A stretch of 64,000 bases of DNA from Marsupella aquatica. Lineage: Eukaryota; Marchantiophyta. Below the pieces are notes generated by a model. It was given only the letters and a program-made list of their open reading frames with translations, was not told where the DNA came from and ran no database searches. The translations under genes were made by a program, and so were the position numbers. The first letter of the stretch is position 1, and every line of letters begins with the position of its first letter. This document shows, piece by piece, positions 1-11,500 of this stretch. The stretch is taken from NCBI GenBank assembly GCA_973895155.1, contig OZ316894.1:2480001-2544000 (forward strand), in the 5' to 3' direction.

Positions 1-440
1 ATTTTGAGAGTACCTTCTCTGCATATCTTTTCTGCGTCAGCCAAAGTTTGGCTTTGTTAACATCCCTAACAATCTCCATGCCTAGGATCCTCTTGGTTGT
101 GCCCAAATCCTTCATCTTAAACTTAGAACTGAGTTGGGCCTTAAGCTTATCAACTTTGCCCCTATCCTGTGCTGCAATGAGCATGTCATCCACATAAAGT
201 ACAAGGATGACAAGCTTAAAACCTGTGTTGTTCACACGCCTTATGTAAACACATGGATCGTACACGCTTCGCACAAATCCAAGTGATTTCAAAAATTCAT
301 CAAAACGCTTGTTCCATTGCCTTGGGCTTTTTTTGTTGAGTAAAACCCTTGGCTACCAACCGAGCCTTAAATATCTTTTCAGCATCCTCCGTGGGTCCAT
401 CTTTCTTCCTATACACCCACTTGCTGTCAACAGCCTGCTT
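1..440 (-). pseudogene. copia reverse transcriptase fragment with internal deletion
   Basis: Translated on the minus strand, 440 down to about 335 gives the start of the RT domain (SKWVYRKKDG, then ARLVAKGFTQ). From about 333 down to 1 it gives the later part, including QWNKRFDEFLKSLGF and the catalytic-type box LYVDDMLIAA near 185-215. In intact copia RT roughly a hundred residues separate these two parts; here they are directly joined and the frame changes across the join (codon phase differs on either side). The polymerase core is therefore missing. The fragment continues beyond the left edge of the window. Domain identity is certain; the deletion is inferred from family knowledge of the spacing. 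Confidence 0.85.
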
Positions 441-445
441 GTCAC

Positions 446-1491
446 TGTCGTATGCTAACAAAAGCAAATATCATCGAATATATGCTAAAAACTCGGTGTT
501 CGTTCTCGTGGAAGAACAAGAATGGGATGAAAAGATGTTTTAAAGTGTTTTGAGTGGTTTAGAGATGGTACTCAACATCTATAAGAAAAATAGAATCTTA
601 AACAAAACACAAGGAATTAATAAAATAAGAACAAAGTGACATTTGCTGTATAACAGAATCTTAGAGCTTTTAGAGGTATAGTTTAGCAATATTGAACTCC
701 GTCACCATGTCTTAAGAAAGAGCTATGGCATTATTTGAGACGTTGATAAGTCAAACATAACCTTGCTATAATTGCTCTCTAGGTTTCTATCATAAATCTA
801 TGTTTAAGAAGTGTCTATGCTCACAAAACCCAAGATAAGTTTCGGATTGTGTGTATAGTAGTGTGTCATTAAAATGCCGGCAACATGTTTCCTTCTTCAG
901 CGATGCGCAATTCCAAAGAAAAACTAATGCACATTCAGTATACCACAATGGTACTTCAAATCCGTGAATTAAGAATGTCGCTACTTCTTAATCTATAGAT
1001 TTCTCTTTTCTTGATTTCATGCAATACTTATCTTCCAAATATAAGTCCTTCATGTAAATACAGAAATGGACAACAAATGTTGTAGTTTGGATTAGGCACC
1101 GACCAACGGATCTTCTAATACATTCCACAAACTGTATTTTTATGGGTTTTACTTCTTATGATAATTGCAACATGCATTACCATACGAAGGAGGGGTAGAC
1201 TCCTAGCACAAGTAATCAAATTCCAAGGTATGCAAATCTTCCTTGCAAAATTGCATTACACGTACAAGGGACAAAACTCCAAGATGAGGAGATGCAAATA
1301 ACTATCCACACTGTTTCAAAATGAGACTGGTATCACAATAAGTACATGAGATTGCCCACGGGCTAAGAAGAATGAAGAGACATGCCTCTTCATTTCCTAA
1401 GTCTAAACTAAGTAAAGTAAAAGTCAACTTTGACTAAGGAATAGTCAAATGGTCAAAGCTAAGTAAAAGTCTACAAAATAAAATACTAATC
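446..1491. other. AT-rich non-coding part of the nested insertion
   Basis: This is the left kilobase of the inserted element. It has stops in all frames at short spacing and no recognisable protein domain. I see no copy of the insertion's other end here. Confidence 0.6.
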
Positions 1492-3330
1492 TCATACTAT
1501 AATAGGAGGAGGGTCGACTACAAGTAAAGGGAGGCGAGCTACATAACCAAGGGCTATCTTCCCTTTGGTCCTCTGTCCCTTCAAATATTGTCGACGGAAA
1601 AGGTCCTCACGATAACGAATCAAACGGGGCTCACTGGTCTTTCGGATGGGATGTCCATCCGGTCCGATCCAAACAAAGTAATCTGATGGCCATGGAATGT
1701 CTGGAGCTGGAAGAGGGAAAGGTGCTATGACCTTTCTACAATGATAAACCCAACTCCAAAGGTCAGGAGTCTCAATCGTGGGTAATCTCAGCTTGTCGAT
1801 AGGTAGCCATAGAATACCACGAGAAATCGGAACCATGTCGTAGGTGTGTGGAAAAGGAAAAGACTCACGACCAAACATAAGTGGAGGTAAAGGAGGTGCA
1901 AGAGGAGTGTGTGCGTCGATGAGTGACGTAATCATCCTATCAAACTGGGCGGGAAAGACAAAAAGAGGCTCAATGTCGGCAACAGAAGAGACAATAGGAG
2001 GCTGAGACATCAAAGGAGTAGGAGCTATAAATGGTACACTGGGAGGCTCTACAGTCTCAGGCTCAGGCTCAGTCTCGGGAATAGGCTCAGGAATAGGTTC
2101 ATCTCCTTCCATGGTAGGAGAGGGAAATGAATCATCAAGGGGTGATAGGGTGGTATCCTCAATAGAGGAAAATGGATCTGGAGGGGGTACTGGTGAAGGG
2201 GGTAAAGGAGATGGAGGGTGCTCAGGTGAAAATGTAGGAGGGATAGGGGAAAGAATGGGATCAGGTAGAGGGGGTGTAGGTGAGGATGGAGAAGGGAGTG
2301 AAGGGTCAGCAATAGGTAGCTCCGGCTCATCCACATCCATAGGGTGATCAGGCTGTGGTGAAGGTGCAGGGGGTGAGACATGAGGGGGTGGGACGGTACG
2401 AGACTCAGAAAGCAAAGCACGAATACAGTCAAGCAACTGTAGAGGGGTACAACTCAAGAATCTAGTGGCCTCATCTACCAAATGCTGGTTGAAACCAACC
2501 ACACTAGCTAGTCGCTTAGCATCACCAACAAAATCAGTCCATGACGTGTAAGAAGTGGAAGCAACAAAAGAGGGAGAAGTCATCCCTGGTAGATCTGGTG
2601 CTATCGTCTGCTCCACTGGAGGGGGTCTCGGAGATGTCGTCGGTGGTGGAGTCAACTCTCTCGCTAACTCTGGCTGAGGTAGCTCAAAGTGTCTCGCTCT
2701 CCTCCTCCAATCGCTCAGCTCCACTGGTAATAAGCAGCCTCTCGAAAAGTAAATGTGCGCCAAGTAGGGTGTCAAATAGGTATCACCGGTAGTAGACAAG
2801 ACAACCACCTGCTTGGCGATCACATCCGAAAGAGCTAAGGCCCAGTTGATCCTCCTCTTGCCGGTCCATGATACGATGATAGAGTTGGTCAAGTAAACCA
2901 TAGCCCTGGTGGGTTTGGTCGGATGAAAGATAGGTACAAGGAATCGGAGTAGATGAGCTAACTCCCGGTTCCTGCACTGATCAATCTTCCAACCAGACCT
3001 CCGGTCCCTGGTACCTCTAAAATAGGGGACAGTCAAGTCCTCTCCAACAGAGATAAGTCTCTCTCCCTCCTGGCTCAACTGGTACACCTCAAAAACAACG
3101 GCGGTGGTACACACATCAGCTGAACCTCTAGTAGAACTCCGAAAAGTGCCAGTTCAGGGTGGACGAAGAAAATCGGCAATGATGGACCCATGCACCATAT
3201 CCCAAGGAAGAAAAAGTAAGGAACTCAAGCCCATCTCTACCAGGTTACTAAGGAGTCTAAAGTAAGCCTTAGGACCTGGAGGTAAGGTCACCCTGATGGC
3301 CTTACTAATTGGTAAGCTTCTGGTGGCCAT
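1492..3330 (-). pseudogene. long ORF of the nested insertion, transposon-protein-like, one stop codon
   Basis: An open frame runs on the minus strand from an ATG at 3330 to a stop at 1492 (613 codons), broken only by a TGA at 3154-3156 (codon 59). The downstream part alone, from the ATG at 3114, is 540 residues. The first 200 or so residues are globular, with a stretch (RELAHLLRFLVPIFHPTKPT, then an aliphatic segment ending LALSDVIAKQ) that resembles the 'putative plant transposon protein' domain found in plant retroelements. The middle, about residues 150-400 of the downstream part, is very rich in Pro and Ser with acidic patches and looks disordered. The C-terminal 130 residues are globular again (IPWPSDYFVWIGPDGHPIRK). 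No RT, integrase or protease is present. The role is unknown; a gag-like or accessory protein is a guess. Confidence 0.5.
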
Positions 3331-3689
3331 AGCTCAGAAAATCTGAGAAGGCTCTAGAGCTCTCCTCCTAAAAACGGTTAAGCATTGAGGCTCAAGAATG
3401 AAATCTCAGGGATCTAAGGTAGTTGCGCTACTATGGGAGAAGGAATGTACTGAAAAGAGATAGAAATGAAGGAGCTCTGATCAGGCGAAGCTCTCGAAAT
3501 TGCAATTTCTTCAATTCCAAGAAATCAGAGAGCATCGATGATCCAATACTCCTCAACGTCTCATCAATAGCAGTTCAAAATCGGGGTGAACATTCTGTAG
3601 GCAGCTGCGCTCCTATAGCAATTGAAATGAGCTCGAATGGTGGTCTAACGAGTGAGCACTGAGGGTCGAAGCTCGCGCTCTACTGCCGG

Positions 3690-4060
3690 CCGCCATGGAC
3701 GTCCCTCAAAGAAAACTGGAGAAAAAGGTTTGGGCCGGCGCGGACATCACATTAGGTCGTGGCGGGGTGGACGTCCCGGACGTCCCTACGTGGAGGCCGT
3801 CCAAGACGTCCTCGAGTTTTTCATGCGGGCCGGCGCGGAAGGAGTCGGCCGTCCTTAGCAAAAAATGGGTGCCATCCCGGCCGTCCCTGTGTAGAAGCCG
3901 TCCAAGCCGGCGCCGTCTTCGCCGTCTTTCGCGAGGAGGCCGTCCCGGCCGTCCCTGCGAGGAGGCCGTCTAGGCCGTCACCTCATTTTTGAAGCTCCTT
4001 TCTACTTCTTGCCGTCTTGACGTCTAATATGTGAAAACCAGAGTAGCCTTGACGTCTTCC
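3690..4060. repeat. GC-rich cluster of CCGTCC/GACGTC motifs
   Basis: Within about 370 bases near the right end of the nested insertion, variants of GGCCGTCC, GACGTCC and GAGGAGGCCGTC recur more than a dozen times, in sharp contrast to the AT-rich flanks. This could be an iterated promoter or enhancer element upstream of the minus-strand frame, which reads away from it. Three overlapping short plus-strand frames here are by-products of the high GC content and are not called as genes. Confidence 0.6.
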
Positions 4061-4198
4061 AATGGTATCCTTACCCATTTGAGCTTATACTAGCTTAATT
4101 TTGCTTAAAGGGCCTTATAAAAACTTTAAAAATTTTAAAAATTTATGGTTTTGATACTTTAACTCTCTTTTTTAGAATAATCACCTAATTACAGTCAC

Positions 4199-6782
4199 TA
4201 GGTAGACTTGTGAGTTCCCAAGTCTTGTTATCATGAAGTGATTTCATTTCCATGCGCATCACCGCCTGCCACTGTTGCTTCTCCATAGAAGCTAGGACCT
4301 ATCGAAATGAGGATGGATCTCCATCTTCTGTCACCAATGCATCAATAGATTCTTCATCCAAATCCACTTGATCAGAAGGAAGCCAAGTTCTATACCTTTC
4401 CCGGGCTTGATGTTTGCGAGTTCCTCTTCGCAGTGAAGACTCTGACTGATCTGATTGTAGTGTGCTTTGCCTTACAGTGGTGTCAACATATTCTTTATCT
4501 GACACATCCTTTCCCCTTACATCCTCTAGAGGAGGAGATTGCTCTTTGTTAGTAGTAGGGAATTGATCTATCTCCCCCTCCTTCAATGATTTTTCTTCAT
4601 TGAAGGATACATCCCGACTAACAAGTAACTTGCAATCAACTGGATCCCACAACCGATAACCTTTAACTTCATGCTGATAACCAAGAAAAATACATTTCTG
4701 GGCTCTAGGATCCAGCTTAGTCCTATTGTTGCTAGGAACATGTGCATATGCTTCACAACCAAAAACCCTAAGCTTTGAATAATCAGTAGGTCGATTGTGC
4801 CATAGCTCAAAGGGGGTTTTGTAAGTAATTGCCCGACTAGGAGAGAGATTTACTAGATAAGCAGCTATGTTGACAGCTTCCGTCCAAAAGATTTGTGGCA
4901 ATTTAGAGTGGCTCAACATGCTCCTTGCTCGCTCCAACAATGTGCGGTTGAGTCGCTCAGCAACACCATTTTGCTCAGGAGTGTACACAGTTGTGAGATG
5001 GTGAATAATTCCCTTATTTGCACAATACGTGTTGAACTCACCAGAGGTGTATTCACCATCATTATCTGATCGTAGATATCTCACATTCTTTGCAGTATGT
5101 GTCTCAACTTGAGCTACCCATTATTTGAAGATGGAAAGCACTTCAAACTTATGGGCAATGAAATAAATCCAAACAAACCTTGAGTAATCATCGATAAACG
5201 ATACATAGTATTGTTTGCCTGAATGTGAGGAAATCGGAGCAGGACCCCACACATCGGAATGAATATACTCAAGTACAACTTTAGAATGATGAATGGCAGT
5301 CGGAAATGGAGTTTTTGTTTTCTTGCCGACAATGTAATGATCACAAAAACTCAACTTGCATGCTTGCAATCCTGGTAGGAGATGTCGCTTGTGTAGGATT
5401 TCCAAAAAAAATTCACTCATGTGACCAAGTCGAGCATGCCATAAATTGATTTTCTCCTCCTGAGATGTGACCAGATTAACTTCGGCAAGAAGTGTGGTGC
5501 CTTCCAAGACATAGATGTTTCTTTTCCTCTTGCCAATAAAAACTTCAGTTGATCCATGCGTGACTGTTAACACCCCATCAGTTGCACTCCAGTGATAACC
5601 CTTTGCATCCAAGTAGTCAAGAGAAATCAAATTCTTACACATTTCTGAAATGTGTCTGACATTTGATAGAGTACAGTACTTGCCACCGGGTAGTTGAATC
5701 TTTATGGATCCAATCCCTAAAACTTTGCAAGAATGATTATTTCCCATCAAAACAGATCCGTTGATAGGAGTGTAGGATGAGAAAAGTTCACGCATATAGC
5801 ACATGTGATACGAGCAAGCGGAATCCAAGATCCATTGACAATCCTCAACTTGGGAAGTGGTACACAATGCAAATCCTTCACTATCCTCTTCTCGAATAAC
5901 TACTTGGGTTGAAGAACCGGCAACTTCCTTGAATGTGTCTTTGACGCGACAATCCTTCTTCATGTGGCCCACTTTGTCACACTTCTAACACTTTATCTCA
6001 CGAGTAGACTTGGATGGTGATTTGGATCGAGATCTAGATCTGGATCTAAACCTCCTCCTACCAAAAGATTGGTCGTGGAACCTTCCTCGCTCCATGGGAA
6101 GTGGGTTAAACCTTTTGTTTTCATGAGATGGCTCCCTTGATTTGCCTCTTTCTACCAACAGTGTTGTTGATGATGAGGTTGAGGTAGGATGAGCTGAAGA
6201 AACCAGCTTAGACTGCATGTCATCGGTCAACAGGGCACTCACCACATCATTGTAGGATATAGTTGTCTTATCACGGAATAGAAGAACTCGAGACAAAGAT
6301 TGGTACGAAGGTGGTAGTGAACTCAAGAGTTGTAAGGCTTTCTTTTCTTCGCTCAAATGCTCCCCCAAATTCTCTAGGTCAACCACAAGATCATTGAACT
6401 AATCGATATGATCTTGAATCTTGACTCCATCAGCCATTTTGAATTGCATGAGCTTCAGGCTTGCATACATTCAGTTTGACATCTCCTTCTTGTAGTACTT
6501 GTTGCGCAATGCTTGAAACAAGTCCGTCACCGTTTGTGTTGCTTTTTCCTCAAACTGCTTCTTCACATTGTTTTTCAGGTACATGCCAACAATACTTACC
6601 GCTTGATCCTGGAGATCATGCCAATCATCATCTTCCATCTCCTTGGGTTGAGATCTTAGTACCTTGCCTAGGCCCATCGCCCTAAGTGCATCCCTCACGT
6701 TACGTTCCCACATTGTATAGTCCATCCGACCATCAAATTTTTCCACCTCAAACCTTTGACCTCCAATCCTAGTAGTCGCCAT
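4199..6782 (-). pseudogene. copia gag-protease-integrase polyprotein with in-frame stops
   Basis: One frame runs from an ATG at 6782 to the insertion site at 4199. The Gag-like part (6782 to about 6000) starts with KFDGRMDYTMWERNVRDAL, typical of copia Gag. A zinc knuckle (CDKVGHMKKDC) lies at about 5985-5945. The protease follows at about 5830-5690 with WILDSACSYHM, in which the usual D(S/T)G/A catalytic motif reads DSA. The GAG-pre-integrase motif LWHARLGHMS is near 5410-5450. The integrase core has DYSRFVW, then the second Asp in SDNDGEY and the Glu in TPEQNGVAERLNRT (about 5190-4960). Stops interrupt the frame at 6471-6473, 6399-6401, 5985-5987, 5121-5123 and 4299-4301, yet all segments share one phase, so no frameshift has occurred. 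The protein is not made as a whole. Confidence 0.9.
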
Positions 6783-6797
6783 CGCTGGAATGCCAAA

Positions 6798-7967
6798 TGT
6801 AGTGTGGAGTCATCTTCCGACAAGAATTAAACGTCGAATGCTCAGATGTGGGGTGTGAAAATAAGGCCAAAAATGAAAGTTGGTGAATTTTGAAACTGAT
6901 CACTCCTATGTGTAGCCCACAAGGTAACGCTCCAAATTCTAAAAACGGTTTGTCAAATGGGATCTCGAGTGCCGAGAATTTTTACTCCGACCGGAGGGGG
7001 GTAAAAGATGAAATAATTACCCCTCGAGGGAATCTCTTATGCCAAAGATTTCACTAGTATACTTTTTCAGAATTGAATGCACCAATACTTGCCTAGCTTC
7101 CCCAAGTATGCCTCTCCAAAAGTTGAAGTTGATCCGATTTTATTTGCCGCTCGGAATTTTTGACCTTTGGTAAAAATTTAAGCCTCTGGAAAAAGAATCT
7201 TTTTGGGAAATTCCGTCCGCCCTTGTACAGCCCCTGTGGGGGACTTCACAGGGGGCACTTCCCCCTGCCCGAGCCCTGTCGAGCCCTAAAAGGCCTCCTC
7301 AAAGTTTTCGACCTCCTTGCGCATCCGCGGAAGTCGCGACTACTCGCGGCAGAAAGTACCCCTCGGGGGATTCACTCAAATTCCCGTCTCAGTTTTTGAT
7401 GAAATCCAATTCTGATTTCAGATTCAGAAAATTTGTTTCCGTTTCTGACCTTAGGCCTTCATTGCTTCACTAAAATGAGCCCCTGGTTGTGTGCTCCACA
7501 CTTGTGAGAAGATTGAGTCCGATCTTCTTTCAATAGCTCCGCTTCAAAGAGGAAATCAGATCAGGAAATACACTCCAAACATACACGTGCTCAATAGTTA
7601 CGTGGTTCGCCTCAAGGTTGGCTACGTCCACGGGAAGACCAAACTTTATTAACGGTTATGTGTCTACTCAAGCATCACCATAGCTCCCATCTCTTCAAGC
7701 TCTCATCTCTTGCTATATCACTGTGTTCTCTCTTGAGAACTCTCTTGTGTGTTCTCACACCACATAGAAGTTGAAGAGATAAGGACCAATTCTTCAACTA
7801 GGGTTTACTCTAACCCTAGTTAACATACTAACCATAGTTCAACCCAAGACTGAGTTAACCTCTACAAGGCCCTTTGGATGCTCAAATCCAAAAACAAATG
7901 CAGTAACTTTGCAGCAGTAGTCTTCGAATCCACCTCCGCTACGCAAGGAGACTCTACTTGACTTGAG
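6798..7967 (-). repeat. LTR of the copia element (probable)
   Basis: Just upstream of the gag ATG, the minus strand reads TTTGGCATTCCAGC, which resembles the tRNA-iMet primer-binding site TGGTATCAGAGC at 8 of 12 positions. The bases before it end ACTACA, a good LTR end, so the LTR would start at 6798 on the plus strand. The block contains a stretch at about 7590-7645 (ACGTGGTTCGCCTCAAGG, then CTACGTCCACGG) of a kind common in plant copia LTRs. The outer end is not certain; a separate inverted-repeat element begins at about 7968. No open reading frame of note is present. Confidence 0.5.
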
Positions 7968-8508
7968 GCACCACAAAACCTACAAAATGCTAATTTTTTG
8001 ATAAACCTCGATATTTTATTGGATGACTAAAAGAGTATGTTTGAGCCCAAAAAGCTGTTTATTGTGGTCTCTTAAGTTCAGGCTACCCTCCTGAAAAATG
8101 CTGGGATGTTTTGGTGACACCTCCAAGACTCAATCCCATATCCTCATACATCACTATTTTACAAAACTGCACTATTAATTTTGCAATTGTGCACTTTTCT
8201 TTAGGTACCTAGAGCACAGTTACTCAGAACCAAAACTTAGCTAGGTGCCTTTTTCAAATAAGTTAATAGAGTCCAAGTGAAGTGTAAAATTATTATGCTT
8301 TTGCAAAACAAATGACTTAAGAAAAGTTCCCAATTGTAGATTTTTCATGATATAAGATTGAGTGTTAGGAGATGTCCAAAAAGTCCCAACTTTTTTCAGT
8401 AGGTAGATCACACCAAACAATTTTCAGCTCAAACAAAATCTCATCTCAGATCACCAAATAAAACAATAGGGATTATCAAAAATGAACATTTTGTAGGTTT
8501 TGTGGCAC
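7968..8508. mobile_element. fold-back MITE-like element
   Basis: The sequence starting GGCACCACAAAACCTACAAA at 7968 is matched by the reverse complement of the sequence ending at about 8508 (GGTGCCACAAAACCTACAAA). The match continues inward for at least 150 bases per arm with scattered mismatches, for example shared GTTTGAGC, CTGAAAAA and ACTCAATC blocks. Nearly the whole 540-bp unit could fold on itself. It has no coding capacity, which fits a non-autonomous DNA transposon of the MITE type. I could not identify a target-site duplication with confidence, and the superfamily is unknown. Confidence 0.6.
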
Positions 8509-11500
8509 CCCCAGCCAGCCGGTAGTGGCACCGTGTGTATGGGCCTGTGTAGTGGTGGCGGACCCAATGACGACTGCTGCAGAGTTAGTGCATTTTTTTG
8601 AATTTTGATGCCCAACTGTCCAACAGGCCTGGCCACATCCAGAATCCATCTTTGGGGTCCATCAAGTCCAAAAGATGCTAGGGGTGCCTGGTTAAGTCCT
8701 CTCCTGAGATGCAGGGCACTTGGCGCAGGTCTTTGTGTCTTTTTTTCTTCTCCTTCATTGTGTGGGTTTACTTGGATATATAACTCCTTTCCTAGTGATT
8801 CCTCCCATCCTTACATATCATTCTAATCTCTGCATGATCCCATTAGTTTGTTATCTCTAGTAACTGGCATCCTTACCCTGGGCCTTAACCATTCAGAACT
8901 TGCCTTGTAAATGCTGTTTGTAGTGGCATTATCTATGAAGAAACCAATGTCAACTTACCAGTAAATCTCCTTAGCACCCATTCAGAACTTGTGTTATTCT
9001 TTTTTAGTACCTGGCAATATTGATGGTCTGTCTTCCAAATTTATGAAGAAACCAATGTAGACTTTTTTGAGTATGGAGGATGGCCAGTTTTACAAACAAA
9101 CCACTTGAGTGGCCCATTCTGTTGGCCTGTAAGTTACTAGGGTGACTTTACAGGACATTGGAGGCAAATGTCTACCCTCCTACATGGCAACCAGTGGGCC
9201 CAAGTAAATGCTGATGTGGAGTGCTCATTTTCTCTACAAGTTTATACCACCTGCAGAGGTGGCTCAAACATTTCCAAACTTTGGCTCCTTCATTAAAAGG
9301 ATTAGCATTTGTTGAAGTTTGGTATGGAGTCTATGTTTAGACCAAAAAGTGGGCCTTCTAGTTTGTTTAATTTGCTGAAAAAAGTTCACAAGTGCCCCTG
9401 ATCTCTTGTACGGCTACCTTTATATTATGGACAACTCTAAAATGTCTTGAGAACTTGTATCAATGTATAAAATGCTAGATAAGGATCTATCCTTTGGAAA
9501 GTGGCCAAACTCATCCATAGTAAGTTAGGCCCAGACTTCTCTGTCACTCAGTCTAGATTGCATGTAAAATATATCCTGAAAGAATTGTAGATTTTTTGAC
9601 GCAGCAACTAACCCAATCTTAAGAGTTTTTACTTAAATTGACAATATTTTTGGGAAAGTTAGAAGATTCATTTCATAAAGTAGGATCTTCCCAGACTTGC
9701 CATCATGCACAATTGCAAACTCCATTGTGGAGTCTGTAGCTCAACATTGGCACCATCGTTTGTGGTAACTCTAACGGAGCTTTAAGAGATAAATTGCATG
9801 GGACTTGCCACCAGAGTACTTAAACCCTCAGCAGTTCAGTACTAGGTCTGATGGAGGCACTCAAGAATTGAATAATTCTGCCTCCTTTCCACTTCTCATT
9901 CATAGGACGTTGTCTCCATTGTATGCCGGCATGTCCAGGGGAATGTCCTTCACATGCCCCCAAGATATGTAGTTTGAGTGGTCATTTCTTAGGTAAGGTT
10001 AGATGTCTGATCTTGAATCAAGCTCGGACTAATCAAGAAAAAGTGCAGGAATGAAGGGAAGTTGTGCCCTATTAGCCCATTATCTTGCCCATTCTATAAT
10101 GTATAGGCATTCAATCTTGATGTTCCAGACTTGGGGGGGGTATGTTTTGCAGAAGTGTCACATCATATGCAACAGAGTATATAACCATTAAATGGTCCTG
10201 AAGGAAGATTTCCATAATTTTGTAAGTTAATTTTTTTGGCCCATTTTAAGAATAATAGGCCCTCATTAAATGGGTCATATAAACTATGGAATTGTCAAAG
10301 AAAGTTAGGGTTTTTTGTGTCATGTACATGCATGAGACATGTGGCATGTTTTAAATTGGTACACCTGTCATTATGCAATTGGTACACGTGCATTCCCCCA
10401 ATAAGGAAGTTTCAGAATTTCCCAAGAAAATAGCCTAAAGTATGCATGATTGGGTGTAGGGTTTGTTTCGTTATGTTTAGAGGCAAACCAATTTCCGGGC
10501 CAATTGTTGCTACTGTCATTGGAGGGCTATGGAAGGGCATAACCTGAGGAGGCCATTCACGAGGCTATTAAGACTCCGGTAGGAATTGAGTGTTAGGTTA
10601 GGCTAGGGCTTTTGGTATTCATGTTTGGGATTCAGACCAGGGAGTGAAGGGGCAGCCAACCTGTCGCCTAGTTCTAGTGTTCAGTTTGCACACATTGCAG
10701 CTTCACGCAAACTAACTAAGGTCAAAAGTTTGAGCTTGATGCCACAGTCTATAATGGACTGTAAAGGAGATGGGGGATGTACTGTCAAGTGGAGAGGTGG
10801 AGAGGTGGAGTAAATTGGATTGAGTGGAAAGGCAAAGCAAATTGCATGATCCTTAAATTTTGGGCTCTAGCTTATGAGTACTGTCTTATCTTTCCCTTTA
10901 TTGCCTTCATTCATTCAGGATAAATTTTACTTTAAAAAAATTAGATTAAAATAACTGCTTTAAAGTAAATAAGGGCAAGAACTTATAAGTTAGGGGTTCC
11001 AGACCCAGAAACATTGCATGCAATGTATGTAAGACCCTCCATACAGTGCCCCCCCCCCCCCCAGTGACCCCGTCCCCCCCAACACAACCCAAAATTTTCC
11101 ATAAAGTACAAAAATACAAAGAGGGATTTGCAAGTCAGATATCAGTCAAGCCTTTGTTGGAAAGACAAAAAACACTGCCTGCATTTGTAATGGAGGGGAA
11201 GCATTGTCTGGTTGCTCAGACTATTTGTAAGCAGGAGTTGCCCCCTGGGCCCTCACTAAGGGAAATGTAATGAAATATACCTGTGACCAAAGGCCCCCTA
11301 GGTACCCCTTGTTATATTTTGGAGGAACATTAAAATTTACCTTGTTCGTTCTAAAAAGAATTTTCAGTCCTATATAAAACCTACCTATGTTATTATAATC
11401 AGACATATTTTGGAATTTAAAATACCCTTCATTTGCTATAAAAAATTACTCACCCTAGCTCCCCGCCTAGCTCGCAATCCTGACCCAGCTCCCCGCCCAG

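Larger units (their letters stand above)
446..4193. mobile_element. 3748-bp insertion nested in the copia element
   Basis: The copia reading frame breaks at 4193 and resumes at 445. The five bases GTCAC occur on both sides (441-445 and 4194-4198) and would be present once in the uninterrupted codons. The inserted DNA starts TGTCG and ends TTACA, that is TG...CA, and with a 5-bp duplication this is the signature of LTR-retrotransposon integration. However, I could not find a copy of either end inside the insertion, so no LTR pair is visible. It may be one very long solo LTR, an element whose LTRs have diverged or been lost, or a different class of transposon. It carries a long minus-strand reading frame (1492-3330) and a GC-rich repeat cluster (3690-4060). 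Confidence 0.75.
1..7967 (-). mobile_element. Ty1/copia LTR retrotransposon, decayed, truncated by window edge
   Basis: Reading on the minus strand from right to left, I see an LTR-like block, a gag-like region, a zinc knuckle, an aspartic protease, an integrase and a reverse transcriptase remnant. This order (integrase before RT) defines the copia superfamily. The element is interrupted by another insertion at 446-4193 and carries several in-frame stops plus a deletion in RT, so it cannot make its own proteins. The far LTR lies beyond base 1, so neither the full length nor the target-site duplication can be read. The right edge at about 7967 is inferred from where a separate inverted-repeat element begins. 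Confidence 0.85.

Noticed and set aside
3652-3992. three overlapping Arg/Gly-rich frames
   Set aside because: They come from the CCGTCC-motif GC cluster, and all three phases are open for the same stretch.
6798-7967. a second coding region upstream of gag
   Set aside because: Frames are short and the stretch has the position and sequence character of an LTR.
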